DNA from: Desulfosediminicola ganghwensis
GTDB lineage: Bacteria; Desulfobacterota; Desulfobulbia; Desulfobulbales; Desulfocapsaceae
DNA: 64,000 bases
Direction of reading: 5' to 3'
Assembly: GCF_005116675.2 (NCBI RefSeq)
Contig: NZ_CP050699.1
Location: forward strand, 2,193,001 to 2,257,000
Shown here: piece after piece, positions 16,600 to 26,576 of the stretch
Numbering within the stretch: position 1 is the stretch's first letter
How the letters are laid out: every line of letters begins with the position of its first letter
Position numbers and translations under genes: made by a program
Notes under the pieces: generated by a model
Database searches by the model: none
What the model saw: the letters and a program-made list of their open reading frames with translations, nothing else
What the model was told of the DNA's origin: nothing

Positions 16600-17763
16600 A
16601 ATCTGATCTTTAAATAATAATTCATCTATCAAATTGTTATGGTTTGATTTTCTAGGGAATGTCTTTCTGCTTCTTGCGTTTGGCTGGGTCGCTGTCAACT
16701 CCCAATACAGGACTGTGATTTCGGCGGGCAGTTTCCACGGACAGGGTTGGCATCATGTGATCATTGCCGTCTGCGAGAACATCAATGTGGCGTTTATTCC
16801 TTGATTGTTGTGTATGCACCGGGCCCACGTCGGGGTAAGAGTTGAACTCATACCAACCACGAAACCACGCTTTATGTACTCACGATAGATGCAATGAGCA
16901 CACAAAGTCTAATAAAAAAATCTGAGGAGACTCTGGCGGAGGTTGAATAAAACGGACACCAGGGGAAAAAATGCCAACGGCAATGGAGGTGTCGCTAAAC
17001 GCTGACCATCAGACCTTTCTGTTCAACGATTCCAGGTGGTCGTGTTCACAGAGCTACCACCAGGCAAAAAGGGATTTACCCAACCTGCCGCAGTTGCAGG
17101 AGCTGAAACCATGAGGCTGCCAGTTACGGCTCACAGCAATAATGACATGTCATTGCTATTGATATCGCCAGATTCGCTTACAAGCAGTCTCGCAAGGCCC
17201 TCGCTCATACATTCGGACTGCATGGTGTGGAGGGCCTCATTAGCCCGGCATTTCAATCACCTGTCTGCCTCGTTTGCCACTGACTTTTGGTATCTCAGAC
17301 TCGCCTATAACTCTCTTCGTCTGAGATTGGATACCTTTTAACAGGCGGTGGCTACCGGCCAGTATGATTTTCATCGCGGAAAGGGTGATGGTGTTGCCTG
17401 CGTATGGAAAATAAGCAGGCCGCAACCCATATCCGAGTTGTCTTCTCTCGATGGCATTGACATTGGACACGGAATAGAAATTTGTAGAATTCTGTTTAGT
17501 TACCTACTTACGTCGAAGAGCTTTACGGGCAACTGTGGAGAACTGGCGCTGAATTGAGGCGGCTTTTAGAGGCAGAAAATGTGGAATATGCATATCATTT
17601 AACACATACTATTCAAAGGAATAACAGGTAATCTGGTTATAAGCCGGGCGGCAACTGTTGCCTCCAGCATCAATACCGCTATCAAGAAACAGTAAGGAGC
17701 CTGATTGTGACGGAGCAAAGGGGAAAGCATTTAAACTGGCATTGAAATTACAGATGGATATGG
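16600..17763. other. 1.1-kb gene-poor region
   Basis: Only short overlapping frames with no recognisable domain. The stretch 17036-17341 is open on the plus strand but has no family match I recognise and no ribosome site. I see no RNA gene, terminator or repeat that I can support. Confidence 0.4.
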
Positions 17764-18834
17764 ATGAATAGTTTGAACAGCAACCGGTACAAAATACTGC
17801 TGGTAGATGATACACCTGTCAATTTGAAGTTGTTGGGGCAGATTCTGGACCCTGAGTATGAGGTGTTTTTTGCCGAGGATGGGGAGACGGCCATTGAACT
17901 TGCCGGCACGGTTAGGCCGGATCTGATACTGCTGGATGTCATAATGCCAGGATTGAACGGCTATGACGTATGCCGACACCTGAAGGCACAACATGACACA
18001 GCCAATATTCCCGTCCTTTTTGTCACCTCTATGGGGGAGTTGGAAGATGAACGCCGAGGTTTTGAGGCTGGCGGGGTGGATTATATCACGAAACCGATTT
18101 CCCCGTCGATTGTTCTGGCAAGAGTGCAAACGCATCTGGCTCTCTACAACCAGTCTCGATTGCTTGAGGATATGGTCGAGCAGCGAACGAAACAGTTGAA
18201 GCAAGCCCTCGAGACAATAAAAAATGCCACCTTGGAAACCATTCATAGGCTATCCATGGCAGCCGAGTACAAGGATAAGAATACCGGCGCACATATTCAG
18301 CGCATGAGCCATTATTCTGCTGCGTTGGCCCGGCAAATGGGATTAACGGATGGGGAGGTTGAAAATATTTTTCACAGTGCTCCCATGCACGATGTGGGCA
18401 AAATTGGTATCCCCGATCGTATCTTGCTTAAGCCGGGAAAGCTTGACGCCGATGAGTGGAAGATTATGAAGCAGCATACGACTCTCGGTGGCAAACTTTT
18501 AAAGTCGTCTACCTCCAAATTTTTTAAGACCGCTGAAATCATAGCCTTAACCCATCATGAGAAATGGGAGGGCAGCGGCTATCCCAAGGGATTGAAGGGA
18601 AGAGAGATCCCATTGGTGGGGCGCATTGTTGCCATTGCAGACGTATTTGACGCCTTGACCGTGCGTCGGCCATATAAAGATCCTTTTTCTTTGAAAAAAT
18701 CTTATGCCATTATCCAGGACAAAAAGGGAAAGCATTTTGACCCGGATGTGGTGGATGCCTTTTTTGCGATCAAGGACGAACTGATCAGCATTAAGGGCAA
18801 GTTCCAGAATAAGGGAATCAGTTCAATATTTTAG
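17764..18834 (+). CDS. Response regulator with HD-GYP output domain
   Basis: 356 residues. Residues about 9-125 are a CheY-like receiver with the acidic pair D15/D16, phospho-acceptor D58 (LILLDVIMPG) and Lys in YITKPIS. After a linker helix (about 135-160), residues about 165-345 form an HD-GYP domain with HD in APMHDVGKIGIPD and the GYP region HHEKWEGSGYPKGL followed by IVAIADVFDALT. HD-GYP domains hydrolyse cyclic di-GMP to pGpG or GMP, and all metal-ligand His/Asp positions I can check are intact. It is the RpfG/two-component type. No sensor kinase gene is adjacent. The ribosome site is weak. Confidence 0.92.
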   Translation: MNSLNSNRYKILLVDDTPVNLKLLGQILDPEYEVFFAEDGETAIELAGTVRPDLILLDVIMPGLNGYDVCRHLKAQHDTANIPVLFVTSMGELEDERRGFEAGGVDYITKPISPSIVLARVQTHLALYNQSRLLEDMVEQRTKQLKQALETIKNATLETIHRLSMAAEYKDKNTGAHIQRMSHYSAALARQMGLTDGEVENIFHSAPMHDVGKIGIPDRILLKPGKLDADEWKIMKQHTTLGGKLLKSSTSKFFKTAEIIALTHHEKWEGSGYPKGLKGREIPLVGRIVAIADVFDALTVRRPYKDPFSLKKSYAIIQDKKGKHFDPDVVDAFFAIKDELISIKGKFQNKGISSIF

Positions 18835-19020
18835 TTAAACTGATCTGGTTGCGTACCCTATGTGTTTCCATCATCAGGACATCGGGGTAATGAAATAAAC
18901 TTTTCCGCCGGTGGGTGCGGACGCACATGTGCGGTTTACCACTCAGTGAGATGCGTCGGGTGGGTGAGGAGAGTGCCGTCCCGATATTCTTTATATCCAG
19001 GGGGGACGCGGCTAGTTGAT

Positions 19021-19383
19021 TTATGAATGGCGGCTTTCCAACCTGAAAGACTCCAGCGCATCCTTGAGCCATTTACCTGAAGGCAACCGCTCATCACCAC
19101 ATTGGACTTCATACTGCTTTCTGGTGATGGAACTGGCTGAAGCGATTTTAGCGATGAAGGTATCGGCGTCGGGGATACGGTTTTTTACCTTGCCGTATTT
19201 GTATTGAAGGTGTTCCGCGGCTTTGGTGGAGGGGTACTCCTTGCCGTTGCGAATGAAGGTGCAGCCGCTCTCGCTGATATAGTTCAGCAGGTAGTCAATT
19301 TCTTCATTTGCCCGGTTCTCAGAAGCGGCAAGGTTTGTTGTGGTGGTGGCGAAAAATATAAGGGATAGCAGAAATACTTTCAT
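19021..19383 (-). CDS. DUF5329 family exported protein
   Basis: 120 residues. A signal peptide (MKVFLLSLIFFATTTTNLAA) is followed by the DUF5329 pattern: EIDYLLNYISESGCTFIRNG, AAEHLQYKYGKVKNRI, FIAKIASASSITRKQYEV, and a C-terminal SGKWLKDALESFR. The function of the family is unknown. Its ATG overlaps the stop of the EEP lipoprotein gene (ATGA, 19380-19383), so the two are translationally coupled. Periplasmic location is inferred from the signal. Confidence 0.8.
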   Translation of the reverse strand: MKVFLLSLIFFATTTTNLAASENRANEEIDYLLNYISESGCTFIRNGKEYPSTKAAEHLQYKYGKVKNRIPDADTFIAKIASASSITRKQYEVQCGDERLPSGKWLKDALESFRLESRHS

Positions 19384-20339
19384 GGGTGGTTGGTTCTGTA
19401 CTGGCTGAGAAGCGGATTTGCCAAGCGAAAAACAGCGGTTATCGGGTTGTGATCAGAAGAGTCCACCAGATGCACATCATTAGAGACAACTTCAAGTCCG
19501 CGGTAGAGAATATGGTCGATAGGGGCATTGAAGACAGTTGTTCTCTCATCATCCTCAAAAGAGAGTGCGGTCAGGCCGAGGCTTCCGGCCAGTTCATCAA
19601 TCACTGCCGATCGTTTGTCGCTCCAGTTATTGAAATCCCCGGCCAGGATGATCGGGCCGTTATGATCATCCATTAACTGCTTCAGGGTTTGAAATTGCTT
19701 TTTGTAGGTGGCGGTGCCCAGAGTGAAATTCACCCCGTGAATATTGGCAACCATCAGCGTCTTCGTTGAACCGGCGACAGGATAGAGGCTGATCAGGGCA
19801 GTTTTGGGCAGCCTGAGCAGCGGTTCCATCTCCTGAACTCCGCAACTCTCTTCCGGTGATATCCATGAGGCGATCATGACCCCCGAAGCCACTCCCTTGT
19901 AGCTGAAGGCACTGTTGAAGTTCCAATACAGGCCTTTTGCCGAAAGACTATCCAGATTGTTTTGAAACTCGTTGTCGAGATAGGCCTCCTGCAGCAGGAT
20001 CAGGTCTTTGCCTGCACCGAAAGTGCGCAGATCCTCCCGCCAGCCATTCTTGTTCTTTTTATAGATATTCCAGGTAAGAACAGAGATATGTTCAGGGGTA
20101 AGACCGGTGATATTTAAAACCGGATTCAGACGCTGGTTTTTGCCCGCTATCTGATCGCAGGTACCGGGGCTCACGGAAACGGGCGACTCATCTTTGGCTG
20201 AAACCATCCGCTCACTTTCAGGCGTGGGCGCGCAACCGTTCAGCAGAGCCAGCGTTGTGGCAATGAGAAGCAGGGCTGATGATTGGGGGATAAATCGTTT
20301 TATGAATCGGGCGATATGGGTTGCAGGGTGTCGAGTCAT
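19380..20339 (-). CDS. Endonuclease/exonuclease/phosphatase (EEP) family lipoprotein
   Basis: 319 residues from ATG 20339. A lipobox ALLNGC follows a hydrophobic core, so it is a periplasm-facing lipoprotein. EEP-fold landmarks are VLTWNIYKKNK (Asn), LILLQEAYL (Glu), VANIHGVN, ILAGDFNNWSDKR (Asp/Asn) and SSDHNPITAVF (catalytic His). The fold covers Mg-dependent nucleases and phosphodiesterases; the actual substrate is unknown. An in-frame ATG at 20426 would bury the signal, so I prefer 20339, although neither start has a strong ribosome site. It is paired with DUF5329 by a 4-base overlap. Confidence 0.85.
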   Translation of the reverse strand: MTRHPATHIARFIKRFIPQSSALLLIATTLALLNGCAPTPESERMVSAKDESPVSVSPGTCDQIAGKNQRLNPVLNITGLTPEHISVLTWNIYKKNKNGWREDLRTFGAGKDLILLQEAYLDNEFQNNLDSLSAKGLYWNFNSAFSYKGVASGVMIASWISPEESCGVQEMEPLLRLPKTALISLYPVAGSTKTLMVANIHGVNFTLGTATYKKQFQTLKQLMDDHNGPIILAGDFNNWSDKRSAVIDELAGSLGLTALSFEDDERTTVFNAPIDHILYRGLEVVSNDVHLVDSSDHNPITAVFRLANPLLSQYRTNHP

Positions 20340-20770
20340 TGTATGACAATTGTGATTCGAAGGTGGAAAAGCAAGGATAACTTTAAGAAGAAAGCATAAG
20401 GGTGAATAATTATCACCTTGCTTCATACCATGTTCCAGGTCTGCTTATGAAGAATAATTTGTGCATGGTGCAGGCAAATGAGCAGTGTACTGGCGATTTA
20501 TTGAAAATAAATTGATCAATAAATATCTGGTAACTATTTAAAATCAGATGGTTGCGGAGATTCGGTTGACTCAGATAACAGCAACAGAGGCCAGGGAATT
20601 TTTTTTAGCGAGCGGGAGAGCCAAGGTGCTTGAAAAGACGTAGCTGATCAATGGCACCGGTGATTCGGCGCCAACGTATGCGTGGCAAGCATGGAATCTG
20701 AAATGGGCATGTCGATGCGGGAATGAGCGTGATTTTCTGGTGAGAAGTTCACGCGACACGTTTCGAAGAT
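20340..20770. other. Gap, no feature assigned
   Basis: AT-rich upstream region of the EEP gene and downstream region of the DUF554 gene. No gene, terminator or repeat supported. Confidence 0.4.
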
Positions 20771-21463
20771 TCAGATAATCGACTTCACCATGAAATAGAG
20801 CAGTGGCAGAAAAATAGCCGGCAACATATTACCAATCTTGATTGTGGTGATTTTCAGCATATTGAGACCGATAGACACGATAAGCAACCCGCCCACCGAG
20901 GTCATCTGGGCGATGGTTTCGGGTATCAGATAGCTTTTGAGGAAACCGGCCGAGATTGTGATCAGCCCCTGGTAGGCAAAGACGGCGATGCTGGAGAAAA
21001 TGACACCGATGCCCATGGTTGAGGCAAAGATAATGGATGTTACCCCGTCCAGTACAGATTTGGCCATTAAGGTCTGGTGATTGCCGGTAAGGCCGCTCTC
21101 CAGTGAGCCAACAATCGCCATGGAGCCGACACAGAAGACCAGGCTGGCGGTGACAAAACCACGGCCGATGGCGCTGGTGTCTCCCGATGCGGAGGCCATT
21201 TTCTTTTCCAGAAACTTGCCGAATCCCTCGAGTTTATTTTCAATAGCCAGTGCCTCTCCAAGCAGCGAACCGATGATCATGGAGAAGATGACGACCATGA
21301 GGTCATCCGTAACCAGTGCACTTTTCAGGCCGATCAATACCACCGACAGGCCTATGGCACTCATCAGGATCTCTTTGTACCTTTCTGAAATCCCTTTATT
21401 AAAGAGCAGCCCGATAAGACTGCCGCCGATTATGGCCAGACTGTTGACGATGGTTCCGAGCAT
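20771..21463 (-). CDS. DUF554 family membrane protein (YdfK/YqgA type)
   Basis: 230 residues with about seven hydrophobic segments. The beginning MLGTIVNSLAIIGGSLIGLL, the segment GSLLGEALAIE, and FCVGSMAIVGSLESGLTGNHQTLMAKSVLDGVTSIIFASTMGIGV (positions about 110-155) are typical of DUF554. The family may be transporters, but the substrate is unknown. Length matches family members. Single gene. Confidence 0.88.
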   Translation of the reverse strand: MLGTIVNSLAIIGGSLIGLLFNKGISERYKEILMSAIGLSVVLIGLKSALVTDDLMVVIFSMIIGSLLGEALAIENKLEGFGKFLEKKMASASGDTSAIGRGFVTASLVFCVGSMAIVGSLESGLTGNHQTLMAKSVLDGVTSIIFASTMGIGVIFSSIAVFAYQGLITISAGFLKSYLIPETIAQMTSVGGLLIVSIGLNMLKITTIKIGNMLPAIFLPLLYFMVKSII

Positions 21464-22499
21464 GATATGAGCCGATCCTTGCCGCTGTTACGCGCTGTAA
21501 AAATATAAAACTATCAATTTGTTCCAGCAATACTATCTACATGGTTCAGGTTGTTTTAACCATTGTATATTTTGGTTTTCTTCTATTTTCTGGCTGGCAA
21601 AATTGATAAACGGCCTCGCTTTTTCAGACTGCAGATGAGTGGTTTGAGCAGCCAGGGGGACAGGTAAACAGGGAACTGGGCAAGAGCGAAGTAGAACCCA
21701 GGCCAGATAAGGAGGTGCTGGTGAGGGCACGGCGAGTGGTAATCCGATATTTCATTGGGAAACCATAATGCCCATGGTGTGTGCATTGAGTTTAATGGGG
21801 CAGATAAAAATCACTACTTTTCCAAATACCACCAAAAATTCAGGCACTCTATGAGATTCTTTCTAATAGAAAAAAAGTAGATAACGACTGATATCGTCAA
21901 TGTTGCCGGCTTTTTTACTTGGTGGAAACGGCGTCAACCGAACTAACATTCTAAAAGTCTATTTTATGGCAATTCACAACAGTTTCCATAACAAGGAATT
22001 TCACAATACACACGCTGATACACACAAATGAGAAATGCCCTAAATTTATTCCACCACCTAATCTATCCCAACAATTTGACCTGATGCATGATTGAATGAC
22101 CTGTGTAGCAGCTACACCGGATAGTCAATATTCAAGACCTGATCCCGATCTTTACTCGTCTTTGCCCTTCTTCGTCATGGCTTTTTGTTTTTATTGTAGC
22201 TGATTTTTTGTTTCCAGGCAGGGAATGGAAAGAGACTGTCAGTTCGCTCCTGGCAAGGTGTCGGCATGGGAAAAGTGCAGCATCAGGAAGGTGTCAGTTC
22301 GCCAGGTTGGCAGTTGTGGGTGGGTATCGGGAGCCGATATCTGCTCCACCGAGAATACATACGGAATGACAGCCCGACTCATGACGGCTCTACCGGACCA
22401 CGCGGCCACAATCAATAGGGTAGAATCGGCAGTATAGAAAACACATCAGGACAATAATCTGATTAGCGGGTCAAGGATCGGCTCAACTCTTTCTCATCC
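21464..22499. other. Mostly non-coding gap upstream of DUF554
   Basis: Apart from the doubtful 67-aa frame at 21583-21786 I see no gene. AT-rich up to about 22200, then more balanced. No RNA gene recognised. Confidence 0.4.
21583..21786 (-). CDS. Possible small membrane protein (67 aa)
   Basis: A frame of 67 residues with one strongly hydrophobic, aromatic segment (HLLIWPGFYFALAQFPVYL) and a basic tail. No ribosome site is evident, and a second frame overlaps it. It could be a real small protein or a remnant. Listed because the composition looks protein-like. Confidence 0.25.
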   Translation of the reverse strand: MHTPWALWFPNEISDYHSPCPHQHLLIWPGFYFALAQFPVYLSPWLLKPLICSLKKRGRLSILPARK

Positions 22500-22526
22500 A
22501 ATAGGGTCGCCGATGGCGACCCTATT
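22500..22526 (-). terminator. Perfect 12-bp hairpin after the multicopper oxidase gene
   Basis: AATAGGGTCGCC, loop GAT, GGCGACCCTATT. It lies 42 bases beyond the oxidase stop on the minus strand. No T-tract follows on that strand, so it may act as an mRNA 3'-end stabiliser and not an intrinsic terminator. Confidence 0.5.
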
Positions 22527-22568
22527 CCGATGAAGGTTACCGATGAGGGTTACATATGCTCAGACACC

Positions 22569-24641
22569 TCAATCTTCTTCTACTACTTGCAGCACGCGCA
22601 TCATCTCGTGGTCCTCATGCGAGAGGATGTGGCAGTGCCAGACATATCGACCCGGCTTATTGAAGTGCGCTTTAATCCGCACCAATTGGCCGGTTGGGGG
22701 GTCTCCATCAGGATCGCCTGGCAAAGAGGTCACCATGTCTTTCGGCGCAGCCTCGAAGTATTCCGAACCCACAGATACGGCTGAAAAATTTCGAATATTG
22801 GAAATCTCCGGAGCCTCTCCAGTTTTGCCATTGTGCTGAGCGATTGTCTGGGTACCGGTTATATCGTATTCGAAATCCTCCCGATCCAGGATATCAAAGT
22901 TCACCAGATGCAGATGGACGGGGTGCGCATCCGCCGTGAAGTTGTAGATCTCCCAGATCTCCGTGCTGCCTAAGACCGGGGTTTCAGTGGTCGGCTGGAA
23001 CCAGGTGTAGGCGGTCGCAACATTAGTACCGGTTAAATCACCATCAGCCACCGTACCCAGCAAGGGCTGCAATCGTCCGAAATCGTCCTTACCCTCGAAA
23101 AGCGCCACCCGCCGGGTTGTTGGCTCTGTCCCGCCGTTGGTTACCAGATTATATCCAGGAAGACTGGCAGGGCTGAAGGTATCCTCTACACCGGACAGTG
23201 GCATGACCACATCAAACGCCATGATACGGTCGGTTTGTCGATCAGGGAACAGGTCTTCAAGGTCAAGATCGTCACCGAAAGCACCACCGAAAGGCGCATC
23301 CCCGCCGAGGTTTTTCATAATAACTCGGCTACCGGACGGGACCTGCGAGAAGTCAACGACTACATCGTAGCGGCCGCCGGGCTCAAACACCAGCGTGTCG
23401 GTCTGTTGCGGAGTGCCGAGCCCCTGATCGCTGCCGATAACCCAGAACGGGATGGGATCGCCCGCGGTGTTAAAATTGGTTTCTCCGGCGTTGACAGCCA
23501 CGAACTGAACAACCATGAAGCGACTGTCACAACCGTTGAGCAAGCGAAGGCGGTAATTTCGCGGCTCGACGTTTTCCTTGGGCCAGATCTTGCCGTTGAC
23601 CACCATGTGATCGCCAAAGAACTCGGCCAGCGCTGTAGGTCCGCCACCAGGGAACAGGTCTGGCGGCAATTCGGCTCCTTCTCCGGTGATGAAATCATCA
23701 TAGAACGGATCGCCCGGAAAAGCCGGGTAAAAAAGCGCCCCCCGGTCGGTAAACATGCGATCCTGGACAGCATAGGCCAGCTCGTACGGAAAGGCCGGCA
23801 GACCGAGAGGATTGCCCGTCTGACCGGTATCGAACTCATCACGGACAAAGTAGAAACCGGCCATCCCCGCATAGACATTCAAGCGGGTGAGGCCCAGGGC
23901 ATGATCGTGATACCAGAGGTTGGCGGCCGGCACACCGTTGTTGTAGCGGAAGGTGTTGGTGAATCCACCCTCCACGAAATCCCACTGCGGCCCTTTAACC
24001 GTTCCATCGGGGCTGTAGAAGAACTCCGGATTCCCGTCGAACTGAAAGTCGGTATTGCCGCCGTGAAGGTGGGTGATAATCGGCACCCCGTTCTTTTTGA
24101 TGCTGTACTGTCTGTAATCAACGTCATTTGAAGAGCTTGCACCATGCAGGGAATAGCACCAGTGAAGATTGGTGTCCACGGGAAGCAAATGTTTCTTGCC
24201 TTGAAGCTCATTCTCCCAGCGGACCACCGTTTCATCCGCACCACCAGCTGATGTGCTCATTACCTGAAAGGTCTGCCCGGGCCAGGAGACGGTGTCCGCG
24301 CCATAACCCCAGATTTTCGTGCTCAGCCTACGGCCATTTCTCGGATTGATGAGCCCGGTCTGCTGTACGGCCTCTTTGACGCGAAGACTGAAGTTCGGAC
24401 GTTGAGCTGGCCCACCATCCTGATTGAGATCCTTAAACAGGAAACCCGGATCCAGTGCGTTCGGCGCCAGTTCGACAAATTTGGGCTGGCGAGCTGGATC
24501 GCTCAACCCAGCCAGTAACTCTATACCGAATGCATTTCGTGGCAGAAACCTCAACGGTAGCATCATTCCCGCACCACTGACCATGCCAGCCTTCAAAACC
24601 TGTCGTCGGGTTATCTTAAAGTTCGATGTATGACTTTTCAT
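22569..24641 (-). CDS. Multicopper oxidase, Tat-exported (CotA/bilirubin-oxidase-like)
   Basis: 690 residues. The N-terminus carries a twin-arginine signal (KITRRQVLKAG). The copper-binding motifs are complete: HLHGGNTDFQ, WYHDHALGLTR, HPVHLHLVNFDIL and HCHILSHEDHEMM, the last giving the type 1 copper Cys, His and Met and the His-Cys-His bridge to the trinuclear site. Three cupredoxin domains are expected. Such enzymes oxidise metals, phenols or bilins with O2 in the periplasm, which is notable in an otherwise anaerobic-looking genome. GAGGAGG lies 8 bases before the ATG. The transcript has a leader of nearly 400 bases. Confidence 0.92.
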   Translation of the reverse strand: MKSHTSNFKITRRQVLKAGMVSGAGMMLPLRFLPRNAFGIELLAGLSDPARQPKFVELAPNALDPGFLFKDLNQDGGPAQRPNFSLRVKEAVQQTGLINPRNGRRLSTKIWGYGADTVSWPGQTFQVMSTSAGGADETVVRWENELQGKKHLLPVDTNLHWCYSLHGASSSNDVDYRQYSIKKNGVPIITHLHGGNTDFQFDGNPEFFYSPDGTVKGPQWDFVEGGFTNTFRYNNGVPAANLWYHDHALGLTRLNVYAGMAGFYFVRDEFDTGQTGNPLGLPAFPYELAYAVQDRMFTDRGALFYPAFPGDPFYDDFITGEGAELPPDLFPGGGPTALAEFFGDHMVVNGKIWPKENVEPRNYRLRLLNGCDSRFMVVQFVAVNAGETNFNTAGDPIPFWVIGSDQGLGTPQQTDTLVFEPGGRYDVVVDFSQVPSGSRVIMKNLGGDAPFGGAFGDDLDLEDLFPDRQTDRIMAFDVVMPLSGVEDTFSPASLPGYNLVTNGGTEPTTRRVALFEGKDDFGRLQPLLGTVADGDLTGTNVATAYTWFQPTTETPVLGSTEIWEIYNFTADAHPVHLHLVNFDILDREDFEYDITGTQTIAQHNGKTGEAPEISNIRNFSAVSVGSEYFEAAPKDMVTSLPGDPDGDPPTGQLVRIKAHFNKPGRYVWHCHILSHEDHEMMRVLQVVEED

Positions 24642-24819
24642 GGTATTACCTCCTCATCGAAAGGGTAATAAGTGAACGTATGTTTTTTTCAGCAACCGCA
24701 TTCGTTATCTCCAATTCAGGAGCACCTCCTTTTCCAGTGAATCTCTAGTCGGCTGGTCTGGAAACACTCCTCAACAACTGAATCAATTCAGCTTGTTGGA
24801 TTTTGGTCAGGGCAACGAA

Positions 24820-25020
24820 ATTCAAGCCGCGAATGCGTCTTTATCCTCCTCTGAAGGAACGACCTTCCACCCGGGTGGGTATGCCATAAACGGTCCTCCC
24901 CGGAATATTCTGCAGGGAACCGCAAACCGTCGCTTTCCACCCCAGCCTCACGGCTAGGGTGGCTTTGTCTTGAGCATCCCCACATCGAAAACACACTGTC
25001 TCCTAAAGTACGTTTAGGAG
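24820..25020 (-). ncRNA. Structured leader of the multicopper oxidase gene, candidate GEMM-I-like riboswitch
   Basis: On the minus strand an 11-bp stem (24962-24952 with 24947-24937, one G-U pair) is capped by a GUGA (GNRA) tetraloop and followed at once by AAAGCGACGG, with ACAAAG just before it. A GNRA-capped helix flanked by A-rich purine strings is characteristic of the cyclic-di-GMP-I (GEMM) fold. A second helix (CGGUUCCC with GGGGAGGACCG region) follows at about 24925-24890. The expected 3' half (receptor and GGGUUGCCGA-like end) is not clear, so the family assignment is weak. Confidence 0.35.
25000..25020. promoter_or_regulatory. 8-bp dyad at the predicted oxidase transcript start
   Basis: CTCCTAAA, GTACG, TTTAGGAG. 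The symmetric sequence lies immediately downstream of the predicted -10 box on the minus strand, so it could be an operator or a 5' hairpin of the leader. Confidence 0.5.
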
Positions 25021-25028
25021 TGAGTTAA

Positions 25029-25056
25029 ATTATGACAGAGTGGTACTTTGAGTCAA
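25029..25056 (-). promoter_or_regulatory. Sigma-70-type promoter for the multicopper oxidase gene
   Basis: On the minus strand TTGACT (25056-25051), 16 bases, then CATAAT (25034-25029). Transcription would begin near 25022, giving a leader of about 380 bases. Confidence 0.65.
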
Positions 25057-25389
25057 GGGGCAAATCTGTAAATTCGACGCACATCCAGCCACATAAGCAA
25101 TGTCAGGCAATACAGTCATTGGACAACACTCACGTTTTTGTAATTCTCTTTGTAGTACAATTTCTCATCAGTCCTTTTCTGGTCGTATCATCTTCATCCA
25201 GGAAATAGCGTTTGGCAATTTGCCGATACTGCCGGGCGGCAAAACCATTCCTGACGCACCCATACCCTTTTCACCTGCAGGAAACGGTCATATAATCATT
25301 GAATACGTACCCTATTCATCAGCCAGGCAACCTGCACTTACAGGCTCAACAGCCAACCCGGCAGCTTACTCTCCGCAAAGGGGGCTACC

Positions 25390-26391
25390 ATGAAAAAATC
25401 GTCTCTATACTCAACTGTTTTCAGTGCAGTAGCGTTTTTGGTCCTCTGTACCTGCTCCGCCCAGGCAGCAGGTGGCGGTGCGGTTGAGAGTGATTGGTCG
25501 CCGACCAGGCCATGCCCCCGGCATGAGGTCTATTTTCCGGGAACAGAAGAGCTTAAGCCAGATGAGATGCGCGTCATTACCATTGGCTCCGGTATGCCCA
25601 TGCCGCGCCTCAAACAGGCCGCCGCAGGATTTCTGATAGAACTGGGCAACGGCGACAAGTTTATCTTCGATGTGGGGACCGGTTCGTTCACCACCCTCTA
25701 TTCGCTTGGTATTCCACTGGACTATATGACTAAGATCTTTATCAGCCACCAGCATGCGGACCACATGGGTGACTTGCCCACCTTCTGGATCTACGGCATG
25801 CAGAATGGACGGTCCCAGCCCCTGGTGAGCTGGGGGCCGGGTGGCGGCGGCATGCCCGACAGCTGGGGGATGAAGGCTGCTATGGATGGGATTCTGCAGT
25901 TCTACAACTGGATGCTGGAGACCAGCAAGGGCGGCCTCGATACAAGATCATTGGCCATGCAGGTGACTTTTTCCGGCGACACCCTCGCCAACCAGTGGTG
26001 GGTCGGGCACACCGGGAGGGGTGGATCTGTCGATCCATGAATGCTTTTGCCCAACGAGTACTTTGTCATCAAATACAAATTTCAGCCAGCAGAGGCAATT
26101 TACGTGAGCACTCTGGTGCATACTGCAGCACCTGTATTCGGCAAGATCATGGCCATGACAGAACCGAAACGGGCGGTGGCCTATCATTTCCAGAACGACC
26201 CGGACACCATTGCCGATGTGGTTACGGCGGTGCGCCAGTATTATGACGGTCCTGTTGATTTTGCGGTGGACGGCATGACCTGGAACATCACCCTGGATGA
26301 GATCGTAACCCGGGTGGAGGTGATGAACTCCCAGCCTTTTCCTCCTCCTTCGGTGACTCCCCGGCAGCCTGAAAATGAGCACAAGGAGTGA
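25390..26391 (+). pseudogene. MBL-fold metallo-hydrolase, exported, with two compensating frameshifts
   Basis: Residues 1-22 are a signal peptide (VAFLVLCTCSAQAA). The MBL core follows: ITIGSGMPMP, FIFDVGTGS, the metal motif SHQHADHMGDL, FSGDT. The frame then stops at TGA 26038-26040, but the same frame continues at 26041 with LLPNEYFV and VSTLVHTAAPVFGKIMAM. Between them, the missing segment VDLSIHECF is found in the +1 frame at about 26020-26047. One G too many in the GGGG run (26018-26021) and one T too few in the TTTT run (26045-26048) would restore a single protein of about 333 residues. This could be sequencing error in homopolymers or real decay. It resembles GntH-type MBL hydrolases. 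Confidence 0.75.
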
Positions 26392-26576
26392 TGGATTAGA
26401 GAGGATGTACTTCCACAACCATAGGGGGAGCCCACTCTTGTCTGTTCCAACTTCAGTGAAGAAGCATCAGACCTCTTGAGACTGAAAGGCAAGTAGCAAC
26501 CTCGGAGAAGACTTCAGAACCATCAAGCACGTCATCGGCAGCGGCTAGTCCCTGACAACATTAGAGAGGATACACA

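Noticed and set aside
22003-22025. ACACGCTGATAC shared with about 56584 and partly 39441
   Set aside because: Only 11-12 bases, no extended similarity.
23235-24131. 298-residue plus-strand frame
   Set aside because: Antisense of the multicopper oxidase gene.
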